Shown here one piece after another: positions 18,524 through 28,260 of a DNA stretch of 64,000 nt. The notes beneath the pieces are model-generated. The model had not been told where the DNA came from. It worked only from the letters and a program-made list of their open reading frames with translations, and did no database searches. The first letter of the stretch is position 1. Each line of letters opens with the position of its first letter. Both the position numbers and the translations under genes were made by a program. The stretch covers positions 1 through 64,000 of the forward strand of contig NZ_VORB01000007.1 in assembly GCF_007995015.1 (NCBI RefSeq), read 5' to 3'. The DNA comes from Luteibaculum oceani. Lineage in GTDB: Bacteria > Bacteroidota > Bacteroidia > Flavobacteriales_D > Luteibaculaceae.

Positions 18524-21500
18524 ATGCTAAGAATTTTTAAAAAGCTAACATTCATAATAATCTCCTTTTTTCCGCTACTGGCTGTTAATATGTCCGTTTT
18601 AGCTAACAGTTTGGATAAGTGGGGAAATCCTTTCGTTGAAAGGTTTATAGATGGTGATGAGGGGTATAAAGATGCGCAAAGAAAATCGAATCACACCTCT
18701 GTTTTATCCTCTGGAAATTGGGCGAAATTAAGGATTTCTAAATCTGGAATACACGGTATCTCCTACAGCTTCTTACTTAATAATGGATTTATTAACGGCC
18801 CCATTGAAAGCTCTAAAATAGGAGTTTTTGGATTTGGTGCTTCCTTTTTAGATTACAGTAGCTCAGTGTCTAGACCAGCTGATCTTCCGGAATTACCCAT
18901 AAAAATGTTAGACGGAGGCGATGGGGTTTTCGGTCCTGGCGATAAATTGTACTTCTATGCCGATGGACCAACCAAATTAGCAATTAACAATGGTTCTCCT
19001 GTTCATACTTCTAACACTTTTTCCAGATCTAGCTACTACTTTATCAGCTCAGATAAAGGAACGGGTAAAAGATTAGAGAGCAACTTCGAAACCGCTCCAA
19101 ATAATGTGGTAGCTAGCATGGACAGCTACGTTTATTACAGTTTTCATGAAAGAGATCTTGAAAATATTGGAAGAACGGGAAGAAGAATGTACGGAGAGGC
19201 TTTTGAGTTTGTCCAGAATCAGACTTTTTCAATTCCTACAAAGACTTCAGTCGATGGCGCCCAGGTTAACCTCAGAATAGCAGGGGCATCTCATAGTAAA
19301 CTTGCTACATCTACTTTTAAATTCAATTTCTTGGGAAGGGAAGAAACGGTAACTTTATCTTCCATCTCATCTGGATCTTACGATTTGGCGCATCGCTTTG
19401 TAAAAGATTATAACCTGCAAAACATTAATAATAATGCGCTTAATGTAAATATTGAACTCATTAAAGGTTCTGGGGATGTTAAAGCTTGGTTAGATTATAT
19501 CGCTATTAGCTACCCTTCTCGAGAATTGCCTTTAGCTGGTACTCCTATGCTAATTGCTGGAACCATCTCTGATACTGGGGTAATCCTTTTACAAGATTTT
19601 CTTAATCCTAACTCAGAATATTGGGATATATCGGATCCAGTAAATCCAAAAATTATTGCGGAATTTGATAACAATGGATTCAATTCTTGGTTCATTTCAA
19701 ATAATAAAACCAACAAAATTGTCGCCTATGATGGGGTGAATAGCCTCAATCCAATATGGGAGGGTAGAGTACCAAATCAAAATATCCACGAAATCGCCGA
19801 GGTAGACTATATTATAATACATCCTACTTCCCTTCAGGCTCCAGCTAACCGCTTGGCTTCTTTCCACCAAAGCAGAGGACTTGATGTGGTAACAGTGGAT
19901 GTGAATAAGATATACACGGAGTTTTCTTCTGGTGCTAAATCCGATATCGGAATTCGAGATTTCCTAAGATACGTTTGGAAAAAGGATACAGATAAATTGA
20001 AGTATGCGTTGCTATTAGGAGATGGATCTTACGTTAACCTGGATGGGTTCGAGGAGAATACCAACTTGCTTCCTACATACCAGTCAGCCAATAGTGAGCG
20101 AGAAACATCGTCTTATGTCTCCGATGATTTTTATGGAATGCTTGAAGATTTGGAAGGCGGAGACCAAGGGATTAATCCAGTTCCTGGAAGTAAAGACATT
20201 AGGAGATCGGATATGGATATAGCCATTGGTCGTTTTCCTGTTACCACGGTGCTACAAGCCAATCAGCTTATCGATAAGATAGAGCGCTATACCTTAGGGT
20301 CAGCCGACGAGATTTATGGAGATTGGAGGAATTTAACGGCCTTTGTTGCCGATGATTTAGACGGAAATTTTGCCCCAACCGAAGACTTCCACGTAGAAGA
20401 TGCCAACATATTAACCGAGTGGATTACGGATAACTACCCAGAATTTTATACGCATAAATTTTATATGGATGCCTATCCACAAGTTACTACTCCAGGAGGA
20501 TCAAGATATCCAGCTATTAATAAGTTGATTAAAGATAGAGTTCAAGACGGTTTGTTGCTGCTTAACTACACTGGACACGGAGGTGAAGTAGGCTGGGCGC
20601 ACGAGCGTATTTTGGATATCGGTACCATAAATGGCTGGACCAATAGTTATAAAATGCCCATAATGGTTACGGCAACCTGCGAGTTTAGCAAGTTCGATGA
20701 TTACGACCGCGTTTCGGCTGGGGAGCTATGTTTACTTAATCCAAATGGTGGGGCAATTGTAATGTTGAGTACAACAAGAATTGTGTATGCTGACGATAAC
20801 TTTAGGCTAAACCAAGATTTTGTAGAGCAGTTTTTCTCGCGGGCCAATTCAACTGGTGTTGTTAGAATTGGAGATGTTTATAAAGACTCCAAAAGACAGT
20901 ATGTAGCATCTTCATCGGTAGGGATAAATCATTTAAACTTTTCTCTTTTGGGAGATCCCGCATTGGAGATTGCTTTCCCTAAACATAAGGTAGTAACGAC
21001 AGAAATAAATGATAAGCCTCTTAATTCGGATACTTTAAGTGCGCTATCAGTAGTGAAATTAAAAGGGGAGGTAAGAGATCATCAAGACTTAGTGCTAACT
21101 GATTTTAATGGTGAAGTAGAGGTTCAAGTATTCGATAAAGCCATAACCCAGCAAACCTTGGGGAATGATAATCCCTCTTTAAAGAAGAGTTTCAAGGTTA
21201 GAAACTCGCTGATATACAAAGGGGTGGCATCAGTGAATAACGGGGAGTTTGAAATAACCTTTGTGGTACCAAAAGATATCCGTTTAAACGTGGGTGCTGG
21301 TTTAATTCAGTACTATGCAAAAAGTGAAAACGCAGATGCAAACGGAGCCTTGAAGAATATAAATGTAGGGGGAATATCCAGTAATCCATTGGTAGATGAC
21401 CAAGGGCCGCAAATTGATCTCTATTTAAATAATCTCGATTTTGTTTCAGGCGATGCAACTGGGGAAAATTCCAATTTATTAGCCTTCTTGTCGGATGAAT

Positions 21501-22057
21501 CTGGAATTAATACCACCGGAGCAGGAATTGGCCACGACATTATAGCCTTTATCGATGGGGATATTAAAAATGCAATTACGCTCAACGAGTTCTACAAGGC
21601 TACTTTAGATACTTATAAAGAAGGTACGATATCCTACCCCTTAGAAGGGGTTTCGGAAGGAAGCCATACTCTAACATTAAGAGCCTGGGATAGTAACAAT
21701 AATCCAGGGGAAGCCAAAATAAACTTCCTGGTTCGCAATTCATCTAAGCCATTTTTAGAAGAGCTCTTGGTTTATCCAAATCCGGCGGCCGATAGAGCTA
21801 CTTTTGAGTTTACCCATAATCAAGGGGGATATGCCAGCGAAGCAACGCTAGAAGTTTTCGATTTAATGGGTAGAAGAGTAGCTGGAAAGATTTGGAAATT
21901 AGAACCTCAGGAAAAAGGTACGGCTACCTATACGTGGGAAATAAAAAGTAGCGGTTCCAACACAATAAATCCTGGAACCTACGTTTATCGAGTTACTTTA
22001 AATTCGGAGTCCGGTGAAACGGCGGTTAAAAGTTCAAAATTGTTGATTGTTCGATAA
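18524..22057 (+). CDS. porU: Type IX secretion system C-terminal signal peptidase PorU
   Basis: An 1177-residue surface protease of the gingipain (C25) type. It cleaves the C-terminal sorting domain of type IX cargo at the cell surface and acts as sortase, joining cargo to A-LPS. A Sec signal occupies the N-terminus, and the peptidase domain spans about 420-830. The catalytic pair is visible as His685 in TGHGG and Cys719 in TATCEFSKFDD. Ig-like regions follow, and the last 90 residues (LLVYPNPAADRATFEF ... SSKLLIVR) are its own sorting-type domain, as known for PorU. porV follows after about 60 bp. Length and residues match functional homologues. Confidence 0.95.
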   Translation: MLRIFKKLTFIIISFFPLLAVNMSVLANSLDKWGNPFVERFIDGDEGYKDAQRKSNHTSVLSSGNWAKLRISKSGIHGISYSFLLNNGFINGPIESSKIGVFGFGASFLDYSSSVSRPADLPELPIKMLDGGDGVFGPGDKLYFYADGPTKLAINNGSPVHTSNTFSRSSYYFISSDKGTGKRLESNFETAPNNVVASMDSYVYYSFHERDLENIGRTGRRMYGEAFEFVQNQTFSIPTKTSVDGAQVNLRIAGASHSKLATSTFKFNFLGREETVTLSSISSGSYDLAHRFVKDYNLQNINNNALNVNIELIKGSGDVKAWLDYIAISYPSRELPLAGTPMLIAGTISDTGVILLQDFLNPNSEYWDISDPVNPKIIAEFDNNGFNSWFISNNKTNKIVAYDGVNSLNPIWEGRVPNQNIHEIAEVDYIIIHPTSLQAPANRLASFHQSRGLDVVTVDVNKIYTEFSSGAKSDIGIRDFLRYVWKKDTDKLKYALLLGDGSYVNLDGFEENTNLLPTYQSANSERETSSYVSDDFYGMLEDLEGGDQGINPVPGSKDIRRSDMDIAIGRFPVTTVLQANQLIDKIERYTLGSADEIYGDWRNLTAFVADDLDGNFAPTEDFHVEDANILTEWITDNYPEFYTHKFYMDAYPQVTTPGGSRYPAINKLIKDRVQDGLLLLNYTGHGGEVGWAHERILDIGTINGWTNSYKMPIMVTATCEFSKFDDYDRVSAGELCLLNPNGGAIVMLSTTRIVYADDNFRLNQDFVEQFFSRANSTGVVRIGDVYKDSKRQYVASSSVGINHLNFSLLGDPALEIAFPKHKVVTTEINDKPLNSDTLSALSVVKLKGEVRDHQDLVLTDFNGEVEVQVFDKAITQQTLGNDNPSLKKSFKVRNSLIYKGVASVNNGEFEITFVVPKDIRLNVGAGLIQYYAKSENADANGALKNINVGGISSNPLVDDQGPQIDLYLNNLDFVSGDATGENSNLLAFLSDESGINTTGAGIGHDIIAFIDGDIKNAITLNEFYKATLDTYKEGTISYPLEGVSEGSHTLTLRAWDSNNNPGEAKINFLVRNSSKPFLEELLVYPNPAADRATFEFTHNQGGYASEATLEVFDLMGRRVAGKIWKLEPQEKGTATYTWEIKSSGSNTINPGTYVYRVTLNSESGETAVKSSKLLIVR

Positions 22058-22091
22058 CGCGCTTTAAAAGGTCAACGAATAATCAAAAAAC

Positions 22092-22099
22092 TATATTTG
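22092..22099 (+). promoter_or_regulatory. Bacteroidota-type promoter for porV
   Basis: TATATTTG matches TAnnTTTG. The TTG inside it is the first in-frame start-like codon of the porV frame, but it would be upstream of the transcript start, supporting ATG at 22118. porV may thus be transcribed on its own as well as from porU. Confidence 0.55.
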
Positions 22100-22117
22100 C
22101 AATCCAATCAAACAATA

Positions 22118-23293
22118 ATGAGGATACTAAGTACGGCGATACTTTTTTTACTGGTATTAACATCCTACGGTCAAAATAGCCAAAAACAGGAAGAATTTAG
22201 AGACGCATTTAACGCAATAACTACCGCAGTTCCTGTATTAAATATAGCACCAGATTCTAGATCATCTGCAATGGGTGATGTAGGAGTTTCTACCACTCCA
22301 GATGTAAACTCAATTCACTGGAATCCTGCCAAACTGGCTTTTTTAAACGACGATTTCGGAATTTCTCTTTCCTACGTACCTTGGTTAAGAACCTTTGTGC
22401 CGGATATGAATATCGCGTATTTATCTGCATTTAAGAAGATAGATAAGACCAGTACACTAGGTGCCTCTTTGCGTTATTTCTCTATGGGAAATATTGTGTT
22501 TACGGATCAATCGGCTAATAGAACCGGAGAATTTACACCAAACGAGTTTGCTTTTGATGTGGCTTATGCTCTAAAAATGTCTGAGTATTTTTCTACGGGT
22601 GTGTCTTTAAGATTTATTTACAGTAACCTTACTGGAGGGAATCAGTCTTCAGGGTCTGATACCAAGCCGGGGACTGCATTTGCTTTTGATGCATCATTAT
22701 ACTATACCAGTGATGAGTTTCAGATTTCGGATATCGACGCTAAATTCCGTGGAGGTCTAAATTTCTCTAATATTGGTAATAAGATTACCTACAACACAGG
22801 AGGGGCAAGAGATAAAAACTTCCTGCCAATGAATATGAGACTTGGTGGAGGGATAACCTTGGAGCTGGACCAGTACAACGATCTTACTTTTAACATTGAA
22901 ACCAATAAACTTTTAGTGCCTACACCTGGTGGAACACTAGATACTTCTTCTGCTGATGTGAGTGTGGCTACTGCTGTATTTGGATCGTTTAGTGATGCTC
23001 CGGGTGGAACAAGAGAAGAATTGCAAGAATTTAATTTAGGATTTGGAGTTGAATACAACTACGACGATAAATTAGCTTTCAGAACTGGATTTTTTCACGA
23101 GCCACAAAACAAAGGGAATAGACAATACATTACAATGGGGGCTGGTTTAGCTTACTCTATGTTACAGTTCGATTTGTCTTACCTGATTCCTACTCAGCAA
23201 AACTCACCATTTGCGAATTCTTTAAGAATTACCATTAGCGCTCTAATTGATAAGAAGTCTTCGGAGGATGAAACTCCACCTACACTGAATTAA
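22118..23293 (+). CDS. porV: Type IX secretion outer-membrane shuttle protein PorV
   Basis: A 391-residue FadL-like outer-membrane barrel. After a Sec signal ending TSYGQ the mature protein has [35 protein letters not shown] in outline, the signature PorV start. Strands such as [48 protein letters not shown] and [25 protein letters not shown] follow. PorV collects cargo carrying sorting domains from the SprA translocon and passes it to PorU. It ends in a charged tail, and its stop overlaps the ispF start by one base. The start is set at ATG 22118 because the earlier TTG lies inside the promoter. Confidence 0.95.
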   Translation: MRILSTAILFLLVLTSYGQNSQKQEEFRDAFNAITTAVPVLNIAPDSRSSAMGDVGVSTTPDVNSIHWNPAKLAFLNDDFGISLSYVPWLRTFVPDMNIAYLSAFKKIDKTSTLGASLRYFSMGNIVFTDQSANRTGEFTPNEFAFDVAYALKMSEYFSTGVSLRFIYSNLTGGNQSSGSDTKPGTAFAFDASLYYTSDEFQISDIDAKFRGGLNFSNIGNKITYNTGGARDKNFLPMNMRLGGGITLELDQYNDLTFNIETNKLLVPTPGGTLDTSSADVSVATAVFGSFSDAPGGTREELQEFNLGFGVEYNYDDKLAFRTGFFHEPQNKGNRQYITMGAGLAYSMLQFDLSYLIPTQQNSPFANSLRITISALIDKKSSEDETPPTLN

Positions 23294-23772
23294 TGGATTT
23301 TAGAGTTGGATTTGGATACGATGTACATAGATTGGTGTACAATCGGCCCTGTATAATTGGGGGAGTAGAAATTCCTTTTTTCAAAGGCCTATTGGGGCAT
23401 TCTGATGCGGATGTGTTGCTTCATGCAATTACCGATGCATTGTTAGGTGCCCTGGCGTTAGGTGATATTGGAACCCATTTTCCTGATACGGATCCTAAAT
23501 ATAAAAATGCCGATTCTGCTGTGCTACTTAAGGACGCATACGTTTTGGTAGGGGAAAAAGGTTATGAGCTAAATAATCTAGATGCCACCGTGGCTGCACA
23601 GTATCCAAAAATGAAGCCTTATATCCCACAAATTAGGGAGAGAATAGCCTCACTCTTGGATGTTGAAATGGATAGAATTTCCATAAAGGCCACAACAACT
23701 GAAGGCTTGGGATTTGTTGGTAAGGAGGAAGGAATCGCAGCCTACGCCAATGTTTCTGTAATTTCTAGATAA
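23293..23772 (+). CDS. ispF: 2-C-methyl-D-erythritol 2,4-cyclodiphosphate synthase
   Basis: A 159-residue IspF, which cyclises CDP-methylerythritol 2-phosphate in the MEP route to isoprenoids. The zinc-binding GYDVHRL at 8-14 (Asp10, His12) and [20 protein letters not shown] with the third ligand and the Asp of the substrate pocket are present, as are [37 protein letters not shown] at the C-terminus. Start and porV stop overlap as TAATG. Isoprenoids made here would include the lipid carriers used for the surface glycans in this window. Confidence 0.96.
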   Translation: MDFRVGFGYDVHRLVYNRPCIIGGVEIPFFKGLLGHSDADVLLHAITDALLGALALGDIGTHFPDTDPKYKNADSAVLLKDAYVLVGEKGYELNNLDATVAAQYPKMKPYIPQIRERIASLLDVEMDRISIKATTTEGLGFVGKEEGIAAYANVSVISR

Positions 23773-23812
23773 GATTTAGCCCCAAAGGGTATTACCTTAG
23801 GCTTATATTCTA

Positions 23813-23820
23813 TACTTTTG
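23813..23820 (+). promoter_or_regulatory. Bacteroidota-type promoter for pdhA-pdhC
   Basis: TACTTTTG matches TAnnTTTG, 20 bp upstream of the pdhA ATG at 23841, in the gap after ispF. Confidence 0.6.
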
Positions 23821-23840
23821 GCTCACATTTTATTGGGAAT

Positions 23841-24851
23841 ATGGCCAAGAAAAAATCTGTTGTAAAAGAAATCACCATTGATACTTACAAGCGTTGGTAC
23901 AAAGAAATGTACCTTATGCGTAAGTTCGAGGAGAAGGTAGGGCAGTTATACACCATGCAAAAGTTTGGTGGATTCTGCCACTTATATATTGGTCAGGAGG
24001 CCATTTTAGCAGGTGCAGTAACTGCTATAGAACCTACTGACAGAATGATTACTGCGTATAGAGATCACGCGCATCCACTGGTTTTAGGAACAGATCCTAA
24101 AAAAGTAATGGCCGAGCTGTTTGGTAAGGCGACGGGAACCAGTAAAGGAAAAGGTGGTTCTATGCACTTCTTCGATAAGGAGAGAAACCTGTTTGGTGGG
24201 CATGGAATCGTAGGTGGTCAAATAGGTTTAGGTGCTGGAATTGCATTTGCCGATAAATACCGCGACGAAAAGCATGTAACCCTATGTTTTATGGGGGACG
24301 GAGCAACACGTCAGGGTATTTTGCACGAGACCTTTAACATGGCCATGACCTGGAAGTTGCCAGTAATTTTCATTGTAGAGAATAACAACTATGCAATGGG
24401 AACTTCTGTGGAGCGAACTTCTAACGTTACCGAGCTTTCTAAGCTAGGTGATGCCTACGATATGCCTGGTTTTGGGGTAGATGGTATGAGTTGTGAAGCG
24501 GTTCACCAAGCCATTGGAGAGGCTGCGGATAGAGCAAGAAAAGGAGAGGGACCAACCCTTTTAGATATCAAAACTTACCGATATAAAGGACACTCAATGT
24601 CCGATCCTCAAACGTACAGAACCAAAGAAGAGGTTGAGAAGTACAAAGAGCAAGATCCAATCGGAAAAGTGCAAAACCACTTGTTAAAAGAAAAGGCAAT
24701 GACCGAGGCTGATATAAAGGCCATTCAAAAGGAGGTTAAGGCTTTGGTAGAGGAGTGCGTTAAATTCGCGGAGGAGTCTCCAGAACCAGATCCAAGCGAA
24801 TTATTCGAAGATGTATATAGCGAACCAGATTATCCATTTGTAACGAGATAA
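23841..24851 (+). CDS. pdhA: Pyruvate dehydrogenase E1 component, alpha subunit
   Basis: A 336-residue E1-alpha. The thiamine-diphosphate motif runs from GDGATRQG to ENNNYAMGTS (about 152-190). Other conserved parts are GFCHLYIGQEA, TAYRDHAHPL, SKGKGGSMHFF and the phosphorylation-loop equivalent TYRYKGHSMSDPQTYR. With PdhB it performs the first, decarboxylating step of pyruvate to acetyl-CoA. The E2 gene starts 3 bp after the stop, so the two are one unit with their own promoter at 23813. Confidence 0.95.
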   Translation: MAKKKSVVKEITIDTYKRWYKEMYLMRKFEEKVGQLYTMQKFGGFCHLYIGQEAILAGAVTAIEPTDRMITAYRDHAHPLVLGTDPKKVMAELFGKATGTSKGKGGSMHFFDKERNLFGGHGIVGGQIGLGAGIAFADKYRDEKHVTLCFMGDGATRQGILHETFNMAMTWKLPVIFIVENNNYAMGTSVERTSNVTELSKLGDAYDMPGFGVDGMSCEAVHQAIGEAADRARKGEGPTLLDIKTYRYKGHSMSDPQTYRTKEEVEKYKEQDPIGKVQNHLLKEKAMTEADIKAIQKEVKALVEECVKFAEESPEPDPSELFEDVYSEPDYPFVTR

Positions 24852-24854
24852 GCA

Positions 24855-26111
24855 ATGGCTGAAATAGTTAGAATGCCCAAGCTAAGCGACACCATGACTG
24901 AAGGTGTGGTAGCAGAATGGCACAAAAAAGTAGGAGATGAAGTTGAAGCAGGTGATTTACTTGCTGAAATTGAAACGGATAAAGCAACAATGGAATTCGA
25001 ATCCTTCCAAGATGGAGTTTTACTTCATATTGGAGTGGAAAAGGGAGGTTCGGCTCCTGTAGATTCTATCCTAGCCATTCTTGGAGAAAAAGGCGAAGAT
25101 ATCGAGGCGCTTCTTAAAGAGGAAGGGTCGTCGGAAGAAAAACCTACTGAGCCTAAGAAAGAGGAGCCAAAAGCAGAAAAGGAAGCCCCTAAAGAGGCTC
25201 CTAAAAAAGAGGCAGCTCCAGCTCCTGCCGCAAGTCAGAGTCAATCTAGTGATACTGCGGATGGTGGTAGAATTAAGGCTAGCCCGTTAGCTAAAAAACT
25301 AGCTGATGACAAAGGAATAGATATTCAGCAGGTTAAAGGTTCTGGTGAAGGTGGAAGAATCGTAAAACGCGATATTGAAAACTTTAAACCATCAGCTGCA
25401 AGCAGCGCGGCATCTTTTGCTACTTCTGGTCCAGAATATACCGAGGAGGCAGTTTCTCAAATGAGAAAAACTATTGCTAGAAGATTAGCCGAATCTAAGT
25501 TCTCTGCACCGCATTTCTACCTTAATATCGATATAGATATGGATGCCGCTATTGAGGCTAGAAAAGCAATCAATGAGTCTATAGAAGGTAAGGTGTCTTT
25601 TAACGATATGGTTATTAAAGCTGTATCCATTGCTCTTACTAAAAACCCAGCGGTTAACAGTAGCTGGCTAGAAGATAAAATTAGATACAACAACGTTGTA
25701 AATATTGGGGTTGCCGTTGCAGTACCAGATGGACTTTTAGTTCCCGTAATTCGCAATGCAAACTTTAAGTCGTTAACCCAAATCAATGGCGAGGTTAAGG
25801 AGTATGCTCAAAAGGCAAAAGATAAAAAGCTTCAACCGTCAGATTGGGAAGGAAACACCTTTACCATTTCTAACCTAGGAATGTTTGGTATCGAGGATTT
25901 CACGGCCATTATCAATCCACCAGATTCTTGTATCCTAGCCGTTGGTGCTATTCGTCAAGAACCTGTTGTAAAGAATGGTGCAGTGGTTCCTGGAAACAGA
26001 ATGAAGGTAACCTTGTCTTGCGACCACCGCGTGGTGGATGGAGCAACTGGTGCTCAATTCCTGCAAGATTTGAAAACTCTGTTAGAAAACCCTGTTAGGA
26101 TGTTGGCTTAA
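24855..26111 (+). CDS. pdhC: Pyruvate dehydrogenase E2, dihydrolipoyl acetyltransferase (single lipoyl domain)
   Basis: A 418-residue E2 core protein. Residues 1-78 are one lipoyl domain with Lys43 in ETDKATMEF. A Lys/Glu/Pro/Ala-rich flexible linker follows to about 135, then the peripheral subunit-binding domain (KASPLAKKLADDKGID ... GEGGRIVKRDIE, about 138-175) and the catalytic acetyltransferase domain to the end, with the His/Asp motif SCDHRVVDGATGAQF. Many Bacteroidota E2 proteins carry two lipoyl domains and are near 530-550 residues, so this one is a short, one-domain version. A terminator follows directly. Confidence 0.93.
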   Translation: MAEIVRMPKLSDTMTEGVVAEWHKKVGDEVEAGDLLAEIETDKATMEFESFQDGVLLHIGVEKGGSAPVDSILAILGEKGEDIEALLKEEGSSEEKPTEPKKEEPKAEKEAPKEAPKKEAAPAPAASQSQSSDTADGGRIKASPLAKKLADDKGIDIQQVKGSGEGGRIVKRDIENFKPSAASSAASFATSGPEYTEEAVSQMRKTIARRLAESKFSAPHFYLNIDIDMDAAIEARKAINESIEGKVSFNDMVIKAVSIALTKNPAVNSSWLEDKIRYNNVVNIGVAVAVPDGLLVPVIRNANFKSLTQINGEVKEYAQKAKDKKLQPSDWEGNTFTISNLGMFGIEDFTAIINPPDSCILAVGAIRQEPVVKNGAVVPGNRMKVTLSCDHRVVDGATGAQFLQDLKTLLENPVRMLA

Positions 26112-26133
26112 GCCAATTAACTATTGTTATTTT

Positions 26134-26162
26134 AAGCCCTTGAGAAATCAAGGGCTTTTTTT
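26134..26162 (+). terminator. Intrinsic terminator after pdhC
   Basis: AAGCCCTTGA (26134-26143), loop GAAA, TCAAGGGCTT (26148-26157) and a run of T to 26162: a perfect 10-bp stem with tetraloop and T-tract. The recG start codon follows immediately at 26163. Confidence 0.9.
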
Positions 26163-28259
26163 GTGCTTAATCTAGATACCGATATTACCTATTTAAAGGG
26201 ACTTGGACCAGAACGTGCTTCTACCTTAAAGAAGGAATTGGAGTTGTTTTCGGCCCGGCAGTTATTTGCTCATTTTCCTTTTCGTTACATAGATAGGTCG
26301 GCCATTGTATCCATTGGTGATATCCATAGCGAAGATGCTTTTATCCAAGTAAAGGGAAGACTTGGACAAGTAAAAGAAATAGGAGCAGGGCGTAAAAAAA
26401 GACTTGAAGCCTTATTAACCGATGATTCTGGGGTATGTAAGTTGATTTGGTTTAAAGGCCTAAAATGGGTAAAACCATCCCTGATTACAGGTAAAAATTT
26501 TGTGGTATTCGGAAAGCCTCAACGTTTTGGAGCCACTTACAGCTTTGCTCATCCAGAAATTACACCCGAAGAAAAATTTCAAGTTAGTGTTCAAGCTTTT
26601 GAACCCGTTTATTCCTCCACAGAATTATTGGGTAAAAAAGGATTGCATTCAAAGGGAATCCATAAAATAATAAAGCAAAATCTCCCTGAGTTTCTAAATC
26701 AGTACCTCGAGAATCTACCCTCAGAATTAATTCATAAGTATAAATTACTTTCTAGGGCCGAAGCTATGCGCGGTATTCATTTGCCTCGAAATATGAATGA
26801 GGTAAAGGCCGCAAAAAGGCGATTGAAATTTGAGGAGCTTTTCCTACTCCAAACTTTCTTGCTTTACAAAAAGCTAATAACGCTAAACCACAATAAGGGG
26901 GCTGTATTTTCAGAGGTAGGAAACTATTTTAATCGCTTCTACAAGGAGGTTCTACCCTTTGAGCTTACCAATGCACAAAAGCGTGTTTTAAAGGAAATTA
27001 GGGTTCATACGCGCGACGGTAAGCAAATGAACAGACTGGTGCAGGGTGACGTAGGGAGTGGTAAAACTATAGTCGCGTTGATGGCGATGCTTTTGGGTAT
27101 CGATAATGGAACTCAAGCTTGTTTGATGGCCCCAACAGAAATTTTAGCTAGACAGCACTTTTTGGGTATACAAAAGCTGGTAGAACCGCTAGGGTTGGGG
27201 GTGGCACTTTTAACCGGAGCGGTGAAAGGGGCCGAACGAAAGAAAATCCTTGCAGATACAAAGTCGGGGGAATTAAAAATATTGATAGGTACCCATGCGT
27301 TGATAGAAGATAAAGTGTCTTTTGGAAACCTTGGTATAGCGGTAATTGATGAGCAGCACCGATTTGGCGTTGCGCAACGGGCTAAGTTGTGGGCAAAAAA
27401 TAACCCCTCGCCACATGTTTTAGTCATGACTGCCACCCCTATCCCAAGAACCCTGGCGATGACCCTTTATTCAGATTTGGAAATATCGGTTATCGATGAG
27501 CTCCCTCCAGGAAGAAAACCGATAAAAACACTCCATAAACGAGATTCGCATAGAGAATGGGTTTTTGGTTTTATGGAGCAAGAAATAAAAAAAGGACGCC
27601 AGGTTTACGTTGTTTATCCACTGATAGAAGAGTCTGAGAGTATGGATTACAAAGACTTGATGGATGGATATGAAAGCATTACTCGAAGATTTCAGCCTCC
27701 AGCATATCAGATTTCCATTGTCCATGGTAAGATGAAACCGGAGGATAAGGAATGGGAAATGCAGCGCTTTAAAACAGGAATTACTCAAATTTTAGTAGCT
27801 ACCACAGTAATTGAGGTGGGAGTGGATGTTCCAAATGCCTCTGTAATGGTGATAGAAAGTGCAGAACGATTTGGTTTAGCGCAATTGCACCAGTTACGAG
27901 GTAGGGTTGGAAGAGGTGCAGAACAATCGTTTTGCATTTTAATGAGCTCAAATAAATTGTCTGCCAACTCTAAAAAAAGGCTTTCAACGATGGTGGAAAC
28001 CCAGGATGGCTTTAAAATTGCAGAGGTAGACTTGGAATTAAGAGGGTCGGGGGAAATAATGGGTACGCGACAAAGTGGAGACTCTGATCTTAAATTGGCC
28101 GATTTGGTATACGATGCAAACATGTTAGCTGTTGCAAGAGAAGAGGCCAAAAATATTGTTGAATTTGACCCCAACTTAGAAATGAAAGAAAACCAAGCGT
28201 TGAAAATGGAATTGAAAAGGCGTTATGCAGATAAGTTGATCTGGAGCAAGATATCCTAA
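26163..28259 (+). CDS. recG: ATP-dependent DNA helicase RecG
   Basis: A 698-residue RecG, which rewinds and remodels stalled replication forks and branched DNA. An N-terminal wedge domain (TDITYLKGLGPERASTLKKEL, OB-like to about 170) precedes two helicase lobes with Walker A GDVGSGKT near residues 297-304, DEQH box, TATPIPRTLA, and motif VI HQLRGRVGRG. The start is GTG at 26163 directly after the pdhC terminator; no ATG fits the conserved N-terminus, and homologues begin at the same place. The next gene starts one base after the stop, so the terminator must be leaky or a promoter overlaps it. Confidence 0.95.
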   Translation: MLNLDTDITYLKGLGPERASTLKKELELFSARQLFAHFPFRYIDRSAIVSIGDIHSEDAFIQVKGRLGQVKEIGAGRKKRLEALLTDDSGVCKLIWFKGLKWVKPSLITGKNFVVFGKPQRFGATYSFAHPEITPEEKFQVSVQAFEPVYSSTELLGKKGLHSKGIHKIIKQNLPEFLNQYLENLPSELIHKYKLLSRAEAMRGIHLPRNMNEVKAAKRRLKFEELFLLQTFLLYKKLITLNHNKGAVFSEVGNYFNRFYKEVLPFELTNAQKRVLKEIRVHTRDGKQMNRLVQGDVGSGKTIVALMAMLLGIDNGTQACLMAPTEILARQHFLGIQKLVEPLGLGVALLTGAVKGAERKKILADTKSGELKILIGTHALIEDKVSFGNLGIAVIDEQHRFGVAQRAKLWAKNNPSPHVLVMTATPIPRTLAMTLYSDLEISVIDELPPGRKPIKTLHKRDSHREWVFGFMEQEIKKGRQVYVVYPLIEESESMDYKDLMDGYESITRRFQPPAYQISIVHGKMKPEDKEWEMQRFKTGITQILVATTVIEVGVDVPNASVMVIESAERFGLAQLHQLRGRVGRGAEQSFCILMSSNKLSANSKKRLSTMVETQDGFKIAEVDLELRGSGEIMGTRQSGDSDLKLADLVYDANMLAVAREEAKNIVEFDPNLEMKENQALKMELKRRYADKLIWSKIS

Positions 28260-28260
28260 C

